Below the pieces are notes generated by a model. The model did not search any database, was not told the DNA's origin, and worked only from the letters and a program-made list of their open reading frames with translations. This document shows, one piece after another, positions 53,419 to 64,000 of a stretch of 64,000 nt of DNA; the stretch's first letter is position 1; each line of letters starts with the position of its first letter. The DNA comes from Rhabditoides inermis (Eukaryota > Nematoda > Chromadorea > Rhabditida > Rhabditidae). The translations under genes were made by a program, and so were the position numbers. The DNA is taken from positions 1 through 64,000 of the forward strand of contig CAWZYM010000035.1 of the NCBI GenBank assembly GCA_963966185.1, written 5' to 3'.

Positions 53419-54168
53419 ATGGAGTTGGGAGTGATCACGTATAAGAAAGAGGAGTATGTGGAGACGAGCAGTGGAAACAAGATATTCAAGGCGGCAGCCC
53501 TCTGCGGAACTCAGAACATAGTAATCAATGGAAAGGTGAGAGAAACATAAATTGAGGGATGAATGTATTCCCTTTTCAGTCCATCATCATGAAAGACGTG
53601 ATGCTTCGCGGAGATCTGTGCGCCATTCGCGCTGGAAAGTACTGTATTATCGGAGAGAGGACGGTGGGGGCGAGAGGACTGAGAGAGAGAGAGAGAGAGA
53701 GAGTAGACGGGTGTTTCAGATCGTGCGGCCGTCGTACAAGAAGTTCAGCAAGGGCAACTCGTTCTTCCCCGTTCACATAGGAGACCATGTGTTGATCGAA
53801 GAGGTGGGCTGGAATGGGAGACGGGGAGGATGAGTCGATTACAGGACTGCGTGATTCTGGCTGCGCAGATCTCAGCCTACGTTCACATTGGAAAGAACGT
53901 GGTGGTGGGGAAGAGCTGTGTGATAAAGGCAAGCGAGTAAGGGGGTGAGGAGAGGACGGAGTGGCCGTTGCAGGAGTGTTGTCGTGTGGTGGATGGGTCG
54001 GTGCTTGCCCCGGACTCTGTCTTCCCTCCCTTCTCACTGATCGCAGGCAGCCCGGCGCGAGTGGTGGGCTCGACCCCCGAGTGCACACAAGAGCTCATGG
54101 TGGAGGCGACCCGACAGTTCTACGACAAGTACCTCAACGAGGGCAGTGCCCCCACACACATCATGTGA
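53419..54168 (+). CDS. dctn5: Dynactin subunit 5 (p25)
   Basis: Six exons, about 190 residues (family about 180). [20 protein letters not shown], then [80 protein letters not shown] and [20 protein letters not shown] form the hexapeptide-repeat left-handed beta helix of p25. The C-terminal helix has [10 protein letters not shown]. Role: pointed-end complex of dynactin, a cofactor of cytoplasmic dynein in vesicle transport. The ATG directly follows a TTTTTCAG acceptor, with Arp3 immediately upstream on the same strand. One intron carries a short GA tract near 53686-53702. Confidence 0.94.
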
Positions 54169-54311
54169 CACCGCAAACACAGCTTTACCCCCGCAGACTT
54201 CTATCGCCTGTTCACTTTCATAATAGCCTAGATAGGAACTGTGTTTTGCTTTGGCCACGAGGTGTGTGATATACGTGTACATAAATGAATGATGGGAGAA
54301 GCAGTCGCATA

Positions 54312-54317
54312 TTTATT
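54312..54317 (-). terminator. Poly(A) signal of the tyrosine phosphatase gene
   Basis: TTTATT on plus (AATAAA on minus), about 110 bases past the phosphatase stop. Confidence 0.65.
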
Positions 54318-54424
54318 CAAGGCATCACACGCTAGAGATGTAAGGGAGGGGGCGGAATTGAATTGCTTGCTATTGATTGATGCATAGATTGAACTGGTTT
54401 GGGTCAGTGGCAGCCGGTGGTCCA

Positions 54425-55677
54425 TTAGGTGGTAGCCTTGTCGTACTCCACAACGAACTGCTTGTACTTTGCCTGCAATCAATCGATTCAGTCAGGAATC
54501 AAATCGATACTCTATAGGTACCTGCATGTCGGGCTTCTGGAGAGCCTCGTGCTTGTACTTCTCGAAGAAGTAGCACAACATGACACGGTGAGTGTAGAGG
54601 TACTGCTGAAAAGGGGCGTGGTCAGCGAGGCGGAGCTAGTGGATACGCCGGACCATGTCGTTCTGGATGGTGTAGGGGCGCTGGTCGCGGAGTTCCTTGA
54701 GAAGGACATCCATGTTGACGGTCTCGAGTCCCTTCTGAAGGCGCTCGAGGATGTACTCGACGGCGACGATAGTCCCGGTCCTTCCGATGCCGGCAGAACA
54801 GTGAACGACGATGGGCTGCTTCGATCCGCGCACGCGAGACAGCAGCTCCTAGGCAGGGAGTGAGTGGAGAAGGGGGAGAGGGGGACTGACAGTGGAGGTG
54901 AGACGGCAGGGCGGCACTCCGCGATCCGGCCAGTCCTGCCATTGGAAGTGGCGCACCTCGCGGGACATGTCCTTGCCGTCCTCCTTCCACTTCACGTCCA
55001 GCACAGACACCACCACAGTCGTCTCGTCCGGAGTCATGCTCCTCTTCTCCTTGACAGTCACGCTGATCTTGTCGTTGTCGAACTTCATCGTCTCGCCGCA
55101 GTTCTCCGGCCAGTACTGCGCGCACTTCCACACTCCCTTCTCGATCACGTTGCACAGCATGATGATAGAGTCCGTGCCCTCCTGCACAATCATGTACCAG
55201 AAGTCGGCCACAGTGCAGTCCAGCGGGCCCTACAACACAAATCAATCGATATTCAATCGATAACAGATAGATATGCACCTGTGCGCAGATGAATCGCTTG
55301 TCGGAGACGGGTGTGGCGACGTAGTTGGCGTGGATGTAGTCGACGGGGGCGGGCGGCTTGAGGACGATGCGTCCCTTGTCCTGGCAGGGCACGTCCTGGT
55401 ACCTGCACGGCCCCGTCTCCCCTCCCTGCCTCGCCTGCCCACCTGTTCCTGCCCGCCTCCTGGTGCTTCTTGAAAGTGTCGCAGCACATGCCGGCCGGCA
55501 CGTAGCGCTTCACCTCCAGGAACTCCATGCGCAGGTTCTCCACGCCCTTGTCCAGACAGCGTCGCACCCACTTCTCCACCTGCAGAGAAGGGGAAGGGGG
55601 AGGGGAGGGGAGAGAGGGGCTACCTCCTTCTTGGCATTCTCGGCGATCTTGGCGCGGCTCGGCACCTGGCTCGCCAT
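54425..55677 (-). CDS. Classical protein tyrosine phosphatase (nematode-type, cytoplasmic)
   Basis: Seven or so phased exons from ATG 55677-55675 to TAA 54425-54427, about 370 residues. The PTP fold is complete: VDYIHANYVATP (substrate-recognition loop variant), KRFICAQGPLDCTVADFWYM, MLCNVIEKGVWKCAQYWPEN, QWQDWPDRGVPP (WPD loop Asp), PIVVHCSAGIGRTG (P-loop with catalytic Cys and Arg) and QRPYTIQNDM (Q loop). No transmembrane or targeting segment is seen, so it is a soluble single-domain enzyme hydrolysing phosphotyrosine. Small soluble PTPs of this kind are expanded in nematodes and often sperm-enriched; expression here is inference. Two introns belong to the ATCGATTG-sharing set. The 3' end is convergent with DCTN5, 257 bp apart. 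Confidence 0.94.
54473..54521 (-). repeat. ATCGATTG-type short intron (phosphatase, last intron)
   Basis: A 49 bp intron with TATCGATT near the donor side and AATCGATTGATTGCAG at the acceptor. Confidence 0.75.
55230..55278 (-). repeat. ATCGATTG-type short intron (phosphatase, internal)
   Basis: A 49 bp intron containing TATCGATTGAATATCGATTG, identical to the 20-mer in the TRPM intron at 20802-20861. Confidence 0.75.
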
Positions 55678-56163
55678 CGCGTCCCACGGGCGACGAATGG
55701 AGCGGCCGAGCACACACGCCGCATCTTATCCCACCCACACCCACACACTCGCACATTCGAATCGCCATTCCTGAGAGAGACCGACAGTCGAATGATGATA
55801 AACAAATGATATGACATGCAAGTGCGCATTCAAATTCCATTCCGCAACCACTCTATTTTGATCTCCAACAAAACACAACGACTCGATAAATACATTTACT
55901 ATAATATGAACATCATAATGTATAGTAATATACAATAGGGTGAGAGCGGAAGCAGACGAGGCACGATCGCACACAGGGAGTGCATGTTAGAGGGCGGTCG
56001 TATGAGCAGAAGGCGAGAAGAGAAGAGAAGAGAAGAGGGGAGATGAGAGAAGAGAGGGGGTGGGATGGGATGACTGGCATGGACTGGCCGTCGACGGCCG
56101 AGCACTCGGGCACCGTAGATTGACTCACAACACGAACGTGATCTCGCACCGACCACCGAGGCT

Positions 56164-59100
56164 TCACCGCCTCTCCAGGGCTGCGAGGCGCGCCTCGAGA
56201 GCCGCCACCTTGTCGAGAAGGGCGTTGTACTCCCGTCGGCTCACCCACTCTCCCTCCGAGTGGCCGTTCACCACGTGGGTGGGGGTGGGTTTTGCGAGAG
56301 CCGACGAGGCGAAAATGGAGGAGGTCGGGGGGTGGAGGGGACGCATCGCCACACTCTCCTTGACAGCAGACGGCTTGGCAGAGTGCTTGGGGGAGGTGGA
56401 CGGCGCGAACACAGACTGACTCATGGCGGAGGGGGCGGGGACTGTGGGGGCGGGGGCCGTGGGAGAATCATCTAGCAGGTTCTCGATGGACGCCTTCTTT
56501 TTCAGAGCCACCATGCTGACCGGACGACGGCCGGCGGCTTGTCGGGGGCGACCCTGCAATACAACGACTGCAACAGGGCAAGACCAACACCTTGGTGATA
56601 CCTTGGTGATATGCGTGAGTTGTCCCACGCTCTCTGCCTCCTCCTTCTCTTCCAGAGTCGGTCCTACCGGTTCCACTAGGGAAGTAGTCGATTTGGAGAG
56701 AACGGGAGGAGCGTCTCCGGGGGCCTTGATAACTAGACCCTGAAACAAGACTAACAGTTTGAAAACATTACAATCTACCCACCTGTGCAATGTTGTTCTT
56801 GAGTGCGGCGAATGTGGAGATCGGCTTGGCAGGTAGCGGGGGCGACTGCTGGGCGGGAGTGGATGAAGGAGTGGAGGTGGAGGAGGAGGGGAGGAGGGGC
56901 TTGGACGGCTTGGCAGGCACCTGCGGGGGCACGATGGACGCCGCGCCCGGCGCCGGCAGGGGGGCCTTGAGCTGCGCCTTCTCCGGTTTGGGCGGCGAGT
57001 GGCTGCCGGAAGTGGACGACGGCAGCTTGACCAGCTCGACGAAGTTGTCGGGGAACAGTCCCCTCCTGCCGTTCAGTTCTCCCTCGAACCACCCCGGATC
57101 CCCGCAGTCCTTGCGCACAATCTCTATCAGAGCACCCACCTGAAACGGATATACATGCCAACAAAACAATGGCACAAATAAAATTCAATTCGATGTACCT
57201 CCGGAAGTGCCAACTCATCCTCATGTTGCGGGGAATAGACAAAGAGAACGCGAGCCATCTCTGAAATGACAATGTCCACTTCCACATCCTTTTCATCGGC
57301 CCCTCCTCCTCTGTTCCGAGTGCCGACTCACCCTTGGGCTTTGACTCGTCCTTCTTGACGGGGAATGTGGTGGTGGTGGGTGCGGTGGCAGAGGGAGTGC
57401 GCTGGATCGCCTCTGGCTGGCCCTCTGCCCCTCCACTCGCGGGCGGCATATGCACAGCAGACAGTCTCTTCGGTCGCTCCTCGACGGGAGACGGAGTTGC
57501 GGGATGGGAGGGTTGAGACGAGTCGCGAGAAGTGTCCTTCGATGAAGACACTGTCACTGAAATAACACATAATTAAAATACACACATACACACACTCGGC
57601 CGAAGTGTTGTGATCACGCACGTTTAGCGGCGGTGAAGTTAGTAGGGTAGAGTCCAGTTCTGCCAGTGCGCAGATGACGACCACGATTCCACCCATCCTC
57701 CACTTCCTCCACTATCTGAAACACCATGTCATACTCGATCCATCAATCCCTCCATTTCATTACACTCCACAGTCGTCGTCGGGCAACAATCTACCCCCTT
57801 CATTCACCCATTCCAGCAGCCATGCAAAACAAGTCATAACAACTGGAATGTGGCTAATCAGCAGAACTGCAGAACACAGTGATAACAATTGTGATAAGCA
57901 CGAAGAGACTCACATGTTGTATCAATGGATGTATCAGATACATACCTCTATGATGTCGTCCTTTTCGAGAGTGAGCTCATCTGGCTGCTGTGCTGCGTAG
58001 GGGAATTGGGCGACGGCAGACTGGCCGACAGAAGACGAGCCCGCAGTGGAAGAAGCGGAAGAGGGGTGAGACCTGCTCATCAGAGCTGAAACAACGACAT
58101 GAGACACGGGGAACGGGAAGGGATAGTAGCAAGTGACAACACAGACGGGACGGGGATTCATCGGAATATAGGCCATAGAGGGAGGGCGAGAATAGGGCGA
58201 GACTCCCGTCCTCCATTGCCCCCTCTCCCTTCCCTCCTCTCCTTTCTCACTCTCCTCCAATCTACCCCGTTCTATTCAATGGGCAAATCCCCTCAAAGGA
58301 ACATGCCCGATTCCAAAACAGAATACGTGAATCAACGAGCACGACAGAGAGTGAAAGAATGACACATGGTGGTCAGTCGAGAATAGACATACTCTAACGT
58401 CACGCACCAGAAACAATACCACACACCATCGATTCCATTCAACCAACCACAATTCGCATACACATAAAAAAGGAAGCGCGTGGCGTGGGGAAAGGAGAGG
58501 AGAGGGGAGAGGTACGGAGATAGAAGAGGCGATGCGGCTGCGTATCATGTGTATGCAAACATGCACACATCAACCACTCATCACTATTCCACCTAGCACG
58601 AGAGAGGGAGGGACTGACACATGGAGTGGAGAGGCAGTGGCCAGTGGCCAGTGAACAGACACCTGGCGAGTGAGTCAATGAATCATCGGGGACATGGGGG
58701 GTGACGGGCGGAAGGAGAACCGATTGGGGGAGCGAATAGGTGCAAGAGTACACTGCCCCACTCACTCACAATCGATAAGGAATGGAGCGAGCGGTGCGCG
58801 ACAATGCAACCAACTCTCGCCGCGCAGTGAGAGAGTGGCGAGAGAGCGGGCCGAAAGAGGAGGGTGCAGCCGCGAGAAGAGACAGCCATCAGCTGATCTC
58901 AGCTGATTAGCCAACATCAGCCGGCCAAAGGAGAGAGAAAGAGGCACACTCGCAAACAGAGCAACAGTCCAAACGGACTATAACAGGGCAATAGCAAGTG
59001 AAGAAAACAACGTAGCAATCATATAGCGAATAGATCACGTGCTTAAAAAGCGGACAACGAAGCATTACCTACCGCAAATCTATACTGGTTGGCGCAGAAA

Positions 59101-59598
59101 GGGAGCGACAAAATGGGGGATAGCTGCCGGAAAGCGGGAATGAGGGCGGGTGACACCGAATACTGCAAACTGCGCGAATATCGAGTTACACAATCATGGG
59201 TCAGTCGGGCCCGTTATGGAAGACGAGGAGAGACTAGGATGGAAGGGACAAGAGCATGCAAGAGCATAATGCCTGCTCGGGAATGCTCGTCCCACGCACT
59301 CTCTCACTCTCGATACACACAACGCACTTGGCTGAGTCATCCCCCTCACTCGCCCGGCGGAAACGATTCACTCAGCACATAGCATATTATCAACAAGCAA
59401 AGCAACGAAAGAAAATGTATAATACTCACACTTCCGTCCATCGTGAACAGAGATGGGCGGTCGGTTGTTGGATAAGTCCTTGCTGAGACGGTTTATCATA
59501 GCCGCCACATTGCCTGCGCGCACTTCGGCCTCAAACCAACAGTGTACAATTGAGCGACTGGAGTAAGTTAGTACCTGTGCAGTAGTCACGGCCGCCAT
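56164..59598 (-). CDS. CIN85/CD2AP-like SH3-domain adaptor
   Basis: Phased minus exons from ATG 59598-59596 (MAAVTTAQ) to TGA 56164-56166. After AEVRAGNVAAMINRLSKDL, the first SH3 domain (58040-57630) reads AVAQFPYAAQQPDELTLEKD, DIIEIVEEVEDGWNRGR and GLYPTNFTAAK. A Ser/Pro linker (SPVEERPKRLSAVHMPP) follows. The second SH3 (57260-57010) has ARVLFVYSPQHEDELALPE, DPGWFEGELNGRRGLFPDNF and VELV. Long Pro-rich stretches (PPQVPAKPSKPLLP, SPPLPAKP) follow, then a C-terminal coiled coil (EYNALLDKVAALEARLAALE). This matches the CIN85/CD2AP plan, with two rather than three SH3 domains visible. Role: endocytic and actin-linked scaffold. The start exon depends on phase and a GTACTA donor. Part of the 58.1-59.4 kb intron could hold alternative exons. 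Confidence 0.88.
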
Positions 59599-60003
59599 AT
59601 ATGTGGATTAGTGTGTTCGACGGAGAGTCGAATCAGTGAATATAATCAATAATAAGTAGAAGTAGCAATACAATCGCCCGTCTTCACAAATCGTCACAGC
59701 ATACAAAATTACGCCCTGAAAGTGAAGATGGTATCAATAGTGATTTAATCGAATAAGACACGCAAACAATGTCACGAGATACAAACAGTAGTCGCAATCG
59801 TCTGTTGGACGAATCTAGGAGAATAGAACACCTGTCGTTCAAGTAATGGAACACCGCTCGACGAAAACGCCAAGAACAGCTACATCCGAAACAAGCAATC
59901 GTCCTTCCCCCTTTCCTCCTCCCTCGCAGCGTCTCATTCAATTCTCAAATGTCAGAGCGCTTTTTCGGGTTCTCGCCATGCAAACCGTCTCCCTCTGTTG
60001 TGA

Positions 60004-60008
<5 letters not shown>

Positions 60009-60048
<40 letters not shown>
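60009..60048. repeat. GA microsatellite
   Basis: Pure GA, 40 bp, intergenic. Confidence 0.95.
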
Positions 60049-60051
<3 letters not shown>

Positions 60052-60837
60052 ACAAGGGAGCAGCGCAACACACAAACCACCCGACTCCCTTCTTTCAAGT
60101 ACCCACCGCAGGGACCCGAGGACGAAGCGCAACCAACATCCACAACAACAATAACAACAAGAGGAGAAGGAAGAGGCGCGGCTAGGGACGAGGGAGACAC
60201 GCACGTTGCTAGGCGCAGCCGTCACATGCCCCCCTTCCCCCGCACCCTCTTCCCTGCTGCCCAGCATGCAGTGTCCAATCGAAAGCTATTAGAGAGATTA
60301 GCCAACCGACAGACGACCTTAGAATTCGAAAGTCACACAAACAATATTCGATTCGCATTCACCCCGTACACCTAGAGAGTACTCACGGCATACCGGAAAG
60401 ACGACTTCCGAGAGGGATAGAATGCAAATCCAAGAGGGCAACAGCTGGGCATAGATGAAATGACTGCCGGGGGCTGATTCACTTTATGGGGCGGGAGCAA
60501 GCGAGATAAAGAAGAAGAAGGGAAAGAATAAAAAGAGAAGAGAGAATGACTGGATAGATATGGAGCCATCAGTCAGCCCAGCCACTGCTGACAAGTTGCA
60601 TTGTCAGCCATCATAGCCTGCATACAGACGCGGAAACACATGCATGACGACGTATCATATTTCACAATCTAATATTCACGATAGTCTATAACGGATTTCA
60701 CTATACAATCGACCATATTATGGTTGCAACTTGCAACATTAGTGGGCAGTGAACATTGAAAAGCCGGGTGAGTCATTCGTATTGCGTGCGATGGGACTAT
60801 GGTCATTTGTGAAATGCGCCCGCCCAAATGACGGGAC

Positions 60838-60842
<5 letters not shown>

Positions 60843-60886
<44 letters not shown>
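60843..60886. repeat. GA microsatellite
   Basis: Pure GA with one final GGGAGAG break, intergenic. Confidence 0.95.
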
Positions 60887-60889
<3 letters not shown>

Positions 60890-63537
60890 CAGTGAGAAGA
60901 AAGAGGGTATATCCCTCGGGCTGGTCCCTTACCCTCCTTCCTCCTCTCAAATCCACTCCACTCTCCACTACAGCCAAAACAGACCGTCTTGTGATATCCC
61001 ACTCTATAAAAAGACATGTAGAATAACATGACAAACGCATGCTAGCAAAGCCTACATGGAGGCGAGGAGATGGGTGCGCAATGACCTGGATCTAACGAGC
61101 CGCACACCCGAAACTACAACAATCGCATCGCATCGCGCACCGGGTGAGAGGGGGGAAGACCATACATGATCAGGGGTGACACAATTATATGCAGTCAGTC
61201 CCCCTATCCTCTCACTCCCGCTCGCATAATAGTGACGAGTGCGCAGTCAGAGAAAGCGAAACTAGAGATCCAGACCAGTTCAGAGTTGCGACACGATTCA
61301 TTCACAAGGCAGATCGAGATCGAACGAGAGAAGACCAATGGTTTATACCCAGAAACAGAACGAAGCCAGGAGAGCACAAAGCACATACACCGATCTATAT
61401 GTAAATTGAACCGTTGGTGAAAGGTGTGCAAACAGGGATAGGCGAGCGAGAAGGGAGGGGAAAGGAGAGACAGACTGCGAGGGAGTGACGATCGCGCAAG
61501 AGAACACACAAGGTGGAGGAGAGGAGAGGTGGAGAGGATGAGTGCACGCTGCAATCACACAGCAACCACTAATCACGCATCACCAACTTTTTCAAAACTT
61601 GTCATATTTATCGTTGAAATTTATTACCAATAGACATAATTAACTATGTACGTAATTTCTAGAAGCACATACTCATCCTCAATTGAACATAAGTTGACTG
61701 AGCTAATACGACGTATCGCTTGAGAGGAGAGCAATCAATCCCCACAATCCAGCCAGTGCGAAACGGAACCCTCAATACCGCATACAGACCACATGATTTC
61801 GCACCGATCGATGCCTGATATGCATAACCGATAACACGTAATACCCAACATGAAGAGGAGACCAATCCGAGCTGTCAAAAACGATGCATCAACGCGCTAG
61901 TGATACGATATCACGCTACTGATATCACACAGCCGCCACTCCCCTAATCGAGCTGGTGAAACAAAAAGGATGGCATGAGAAACCCATACAGAACACGGGG
62001 AAAACTGTGATCGAATGGATAGTAGAGTGGCGGGTTGAGAACACCGTCCACCGTGTCTGCGCTCACTGTCCAAATACAATTCAAAACTCGATTGTCTGCC
62101 GGCCGAGCAGGCACAGGCGAGCCGACCGACGACGCAAATAAACCCTCTATTCTCACTCTCATATCGGGTGCACATCACACGAATCGATAGATCACAACGC
62201 GACAACGTCGAAAACACACATGGACATATGGAGAGGCGCGAAAGGGAAAGAGAAGACAAGAGGGACCTCGCCTCGACTCTCAACCCGCGCGGCATAGAGG
62301 CGAAGGAGGGCAAAAAGACGAGAGAAGAAGAGGGCAATGCAAGAGACACACAGCACACGCCAATCATCCCCCGCTTCCATTACTCACACCACCCAAAAAA
62401 CCATCCCCGACCCACCTAGACGAGAGAAGAAACCATCTGTCACCGCCACAGCGACATGCGGACTGCGGACAGGAAAGACATACTCTCTGTACTCCCTCCC
62501 CTCTCTCTCCTCTCTTACTCCCACTGCACTCCCATTACTTACTCACGAGATCGGAGACCAATCCGAGTCAATCACCCGGCTCTGCAAACCGACTACAATC
62601 AATGCGTATACTGCGCAGTAATCCATATCCAGTCAATGACGGCGAGATTGTTTCGATATGGCCCCGCCACGCATAATCCCATATGAATGCGCGAGACGCG
62701 ATGCGAACGCATCGGAGAGAGGGGAGAGAGAGGGAGAGAAGAGAGAACGGCTCTCCCCCGAATATCGCTGCGCCATAAACAGCAGTATAGCTGCGCTGTC
62801 ATGCATAGATTGCACCGCCTGTGATGAATGTTCATATCGGGAGGTCCACAACGGAAGCAACCGAAAGACAACAAAAATTGATACAACAAATCATGATGAG
62901 TGATTTCGGAATGTAGTTTCGGAAAAGGAACTAGGTGAGATTTTAGAAAAGGAATGAGAAGTGATTTTGGAATTCTCCATAAATGTGAACCAACCTCACC
63001 TATAACAAACGTAAACTAAAGCAACTTAGGTAAACATAGAATGCGTTCAAACCAGGAATAGAATCACGCGTTATGACTCAAATGCAGTCAATTTCGTAAC
63101 CGGTTCAGTGCACTTCTACTCCACAAATAAGGAAGAGAACAGAGAAAATGGGGAGAACGAGAAATTGGAGCTGAAGGTTAAAACGTTCCCATGTCGCATA
63201 AGCATCGACCAATCGACAAAGTGGGGTAGGGAGGGATAGTTAACACGAGGTTCGCATGCGTGTTAACAGTTAATAGCAAGAACGGGAAAGGAAATCAAAA
63301 TGACACTCAGGTATCTCAACGACATGTTACGTCTCACCTCACTTCATTCCACACACACAACACTTTTCCATAAAATATTTTATAACAAGCATTTCAAAAC
63401 AGGGACAACAAAAAGAAAGAGACCGGAGAACGCGGTTGAAGCTGAATGAGATTGGAACATGTGTGCAAAATTCGACTAAACATCAGACAACGATTCTCAG
63501 TTGAGAGAAGGCAGGGTCAATCTGAAACAAATGATAC

Positions 63538-63543
63538 TTTATT
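63538..63543 (-). terminator. Poly(A) signal of the gene entering from the right
   Basis: TTTATT on plus (AATAAA on minus), about 80 bases past the stop at 63622. Confidence 0.6.
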
Positions 63544-63621
63544 CAAAAGTGTAATATAAAAAAAAACATTAGTTTTACCTGTATGTTGTGTGTGATGGGA
63601 TGGGAGGTGAGCTGTGTCTAT

Positions 63622-63741
63622 CTATGCCTTTCCTCCGGCACGGGCCTTGACTCCATGGTTGTGGATGTGAGCGAGGTTCACCTCAGTAGTCGTGATTTGA
63701 TCCTTCATGAACGCCAACTCGTTATCCAGCTCACTCACAAC
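63622..63741 (-). CDS. Last exon of an unidentified gene (39 residues)
   Basis: After a TTTCAG acceptor at 63742, an exon reads VVSELDNELAFMKDQITTTE, then VNLAHIHNHGVKARAGGKA and TAG at 63624-63622. An AATAAA on minus lies about 80 bases further. The helix-like, coiled-coil-compatible sequence suggests the C terminus of a cytoplasmic protein; the family is not recognised. Upstream exons are not identified within 63742-64000, where sequence is AT-rich, and may lie beyond the window. Confidence 0.6.
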   Translation of the reverse strand, partial: VVSELDNELAFMKDQITTTEVNLAHIHNHGVKARAGGKA

Positions 63742-64000
63742 CTGAAATGCAACCACGTATTTTACCAGCTATTTTTTCCGGGCTTTTCTAACACTAATTA
63801 AAGGTAGTGTACCCTCTGATTCTGGTTATGAAACAAATCACGACAGCATATCGACGAATTTTTTGAATGTTTTGCCACAATAGAGCTTTTCAATTCATAA
63901 TAAATATTTTAAAAATGCATTTCAACTTTTGAGTGAAAAATGCGAACCAAGATTCAGATTGGTTCTCGGCCTTCACAGGCCATTTGTAAACTACGATAAT

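Larger units (their letters stand above)
59600..63537. other. Gene-poor region, 3.9 kb
   Basis: No gene recognised on either strand. GA tracts occur at 60009-60048 and 60843-60886. All open frames are short and lack splice support. Upstream regulatory sequence of the SH3 adaptor presumably lies at its left end. Confidence 0.5.

Overview
This is eukaryotic nuclear DNA, almost certainly from a free-living or animal-associated chromadorean nematode. The evidence is a cuticle collagen with the nematode N-terminal domain, many short GT-AG introns (about 40-80 bp), compact gene spacing, nested and divergent genes, a candidate SL-type intercistronic junction, and TRPM, p90RSK and SNF2/RAD54 genes assembled from small exons. 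GA/CT microsatellites are unusually frequent. I could not assign a species. Exon boundaries were read by eye from splice signals, reading phase and family motifs.

Layout. 1-200 (-): 5' end of a basic unknown protein. 420-2167 (+): F-box protein ending in a CaaX box. 2895-10374 (-): p90 ribosomal S6 kinase (RSK) with two kinase domains, whose 3.3 kb intron carries a palindromic tRNA-headed element. 13264-15646 (+): cuticle collagen with a TATA box, a Pro/Thr/Tyr-rich domain and a very basic tail. 16027-27774 (-): TRPM cation channel; one intron of about 2.4 kb contains three complete small genes on the opposite strand. 28039-28507: second copy of the palindromic element. 30278-36747 (-): unrecognised acidic/basic multi-exon gene (or remote 5' exons of TRPM), whose first intron holds a foldback element and a 2 kb CT-rich satellite.

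38066-41071 (-): RRM plus zinc-finger protein, divergent from 41354-44858 (+), RAD54. 45180-45703 (+): small Cys/His protein. 45.7-48.4 kb: intergenic, with a possible degenerate transposon. 48441-50220 (+): membrane-anchored cathepsin B-like protease. 50668-52921 (+): Arp3, followed by 53419-54168 (+), dynactin p25 (DCTN5), in an operon-like arrangement. 54425-55677 (-): protein tyrosine phosphatase. 56164-59598 (-): CIN85/CD2AP-like SH3 adaptor. 59.6-63.5 kb: no gene recognised. 63622-63741 (-): last exon of an unidentified gene.

There is no single pathway; this is ordinary nematode gene-dense sequence. Arp3 (actin nucleation), DCTN5 (dynein-dynactin) and the CIN85-like adaptor all touch cytoskeleton and trafficking. 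The least expected items are the two copies of a ~470 bp perfect-ended palindromic element built from two tRNA-like heads, a set of short introns sharing an ATCGATTG-rich sequence, the three genes nested in one TRPM intron, and the collagen and cathepsin variants.
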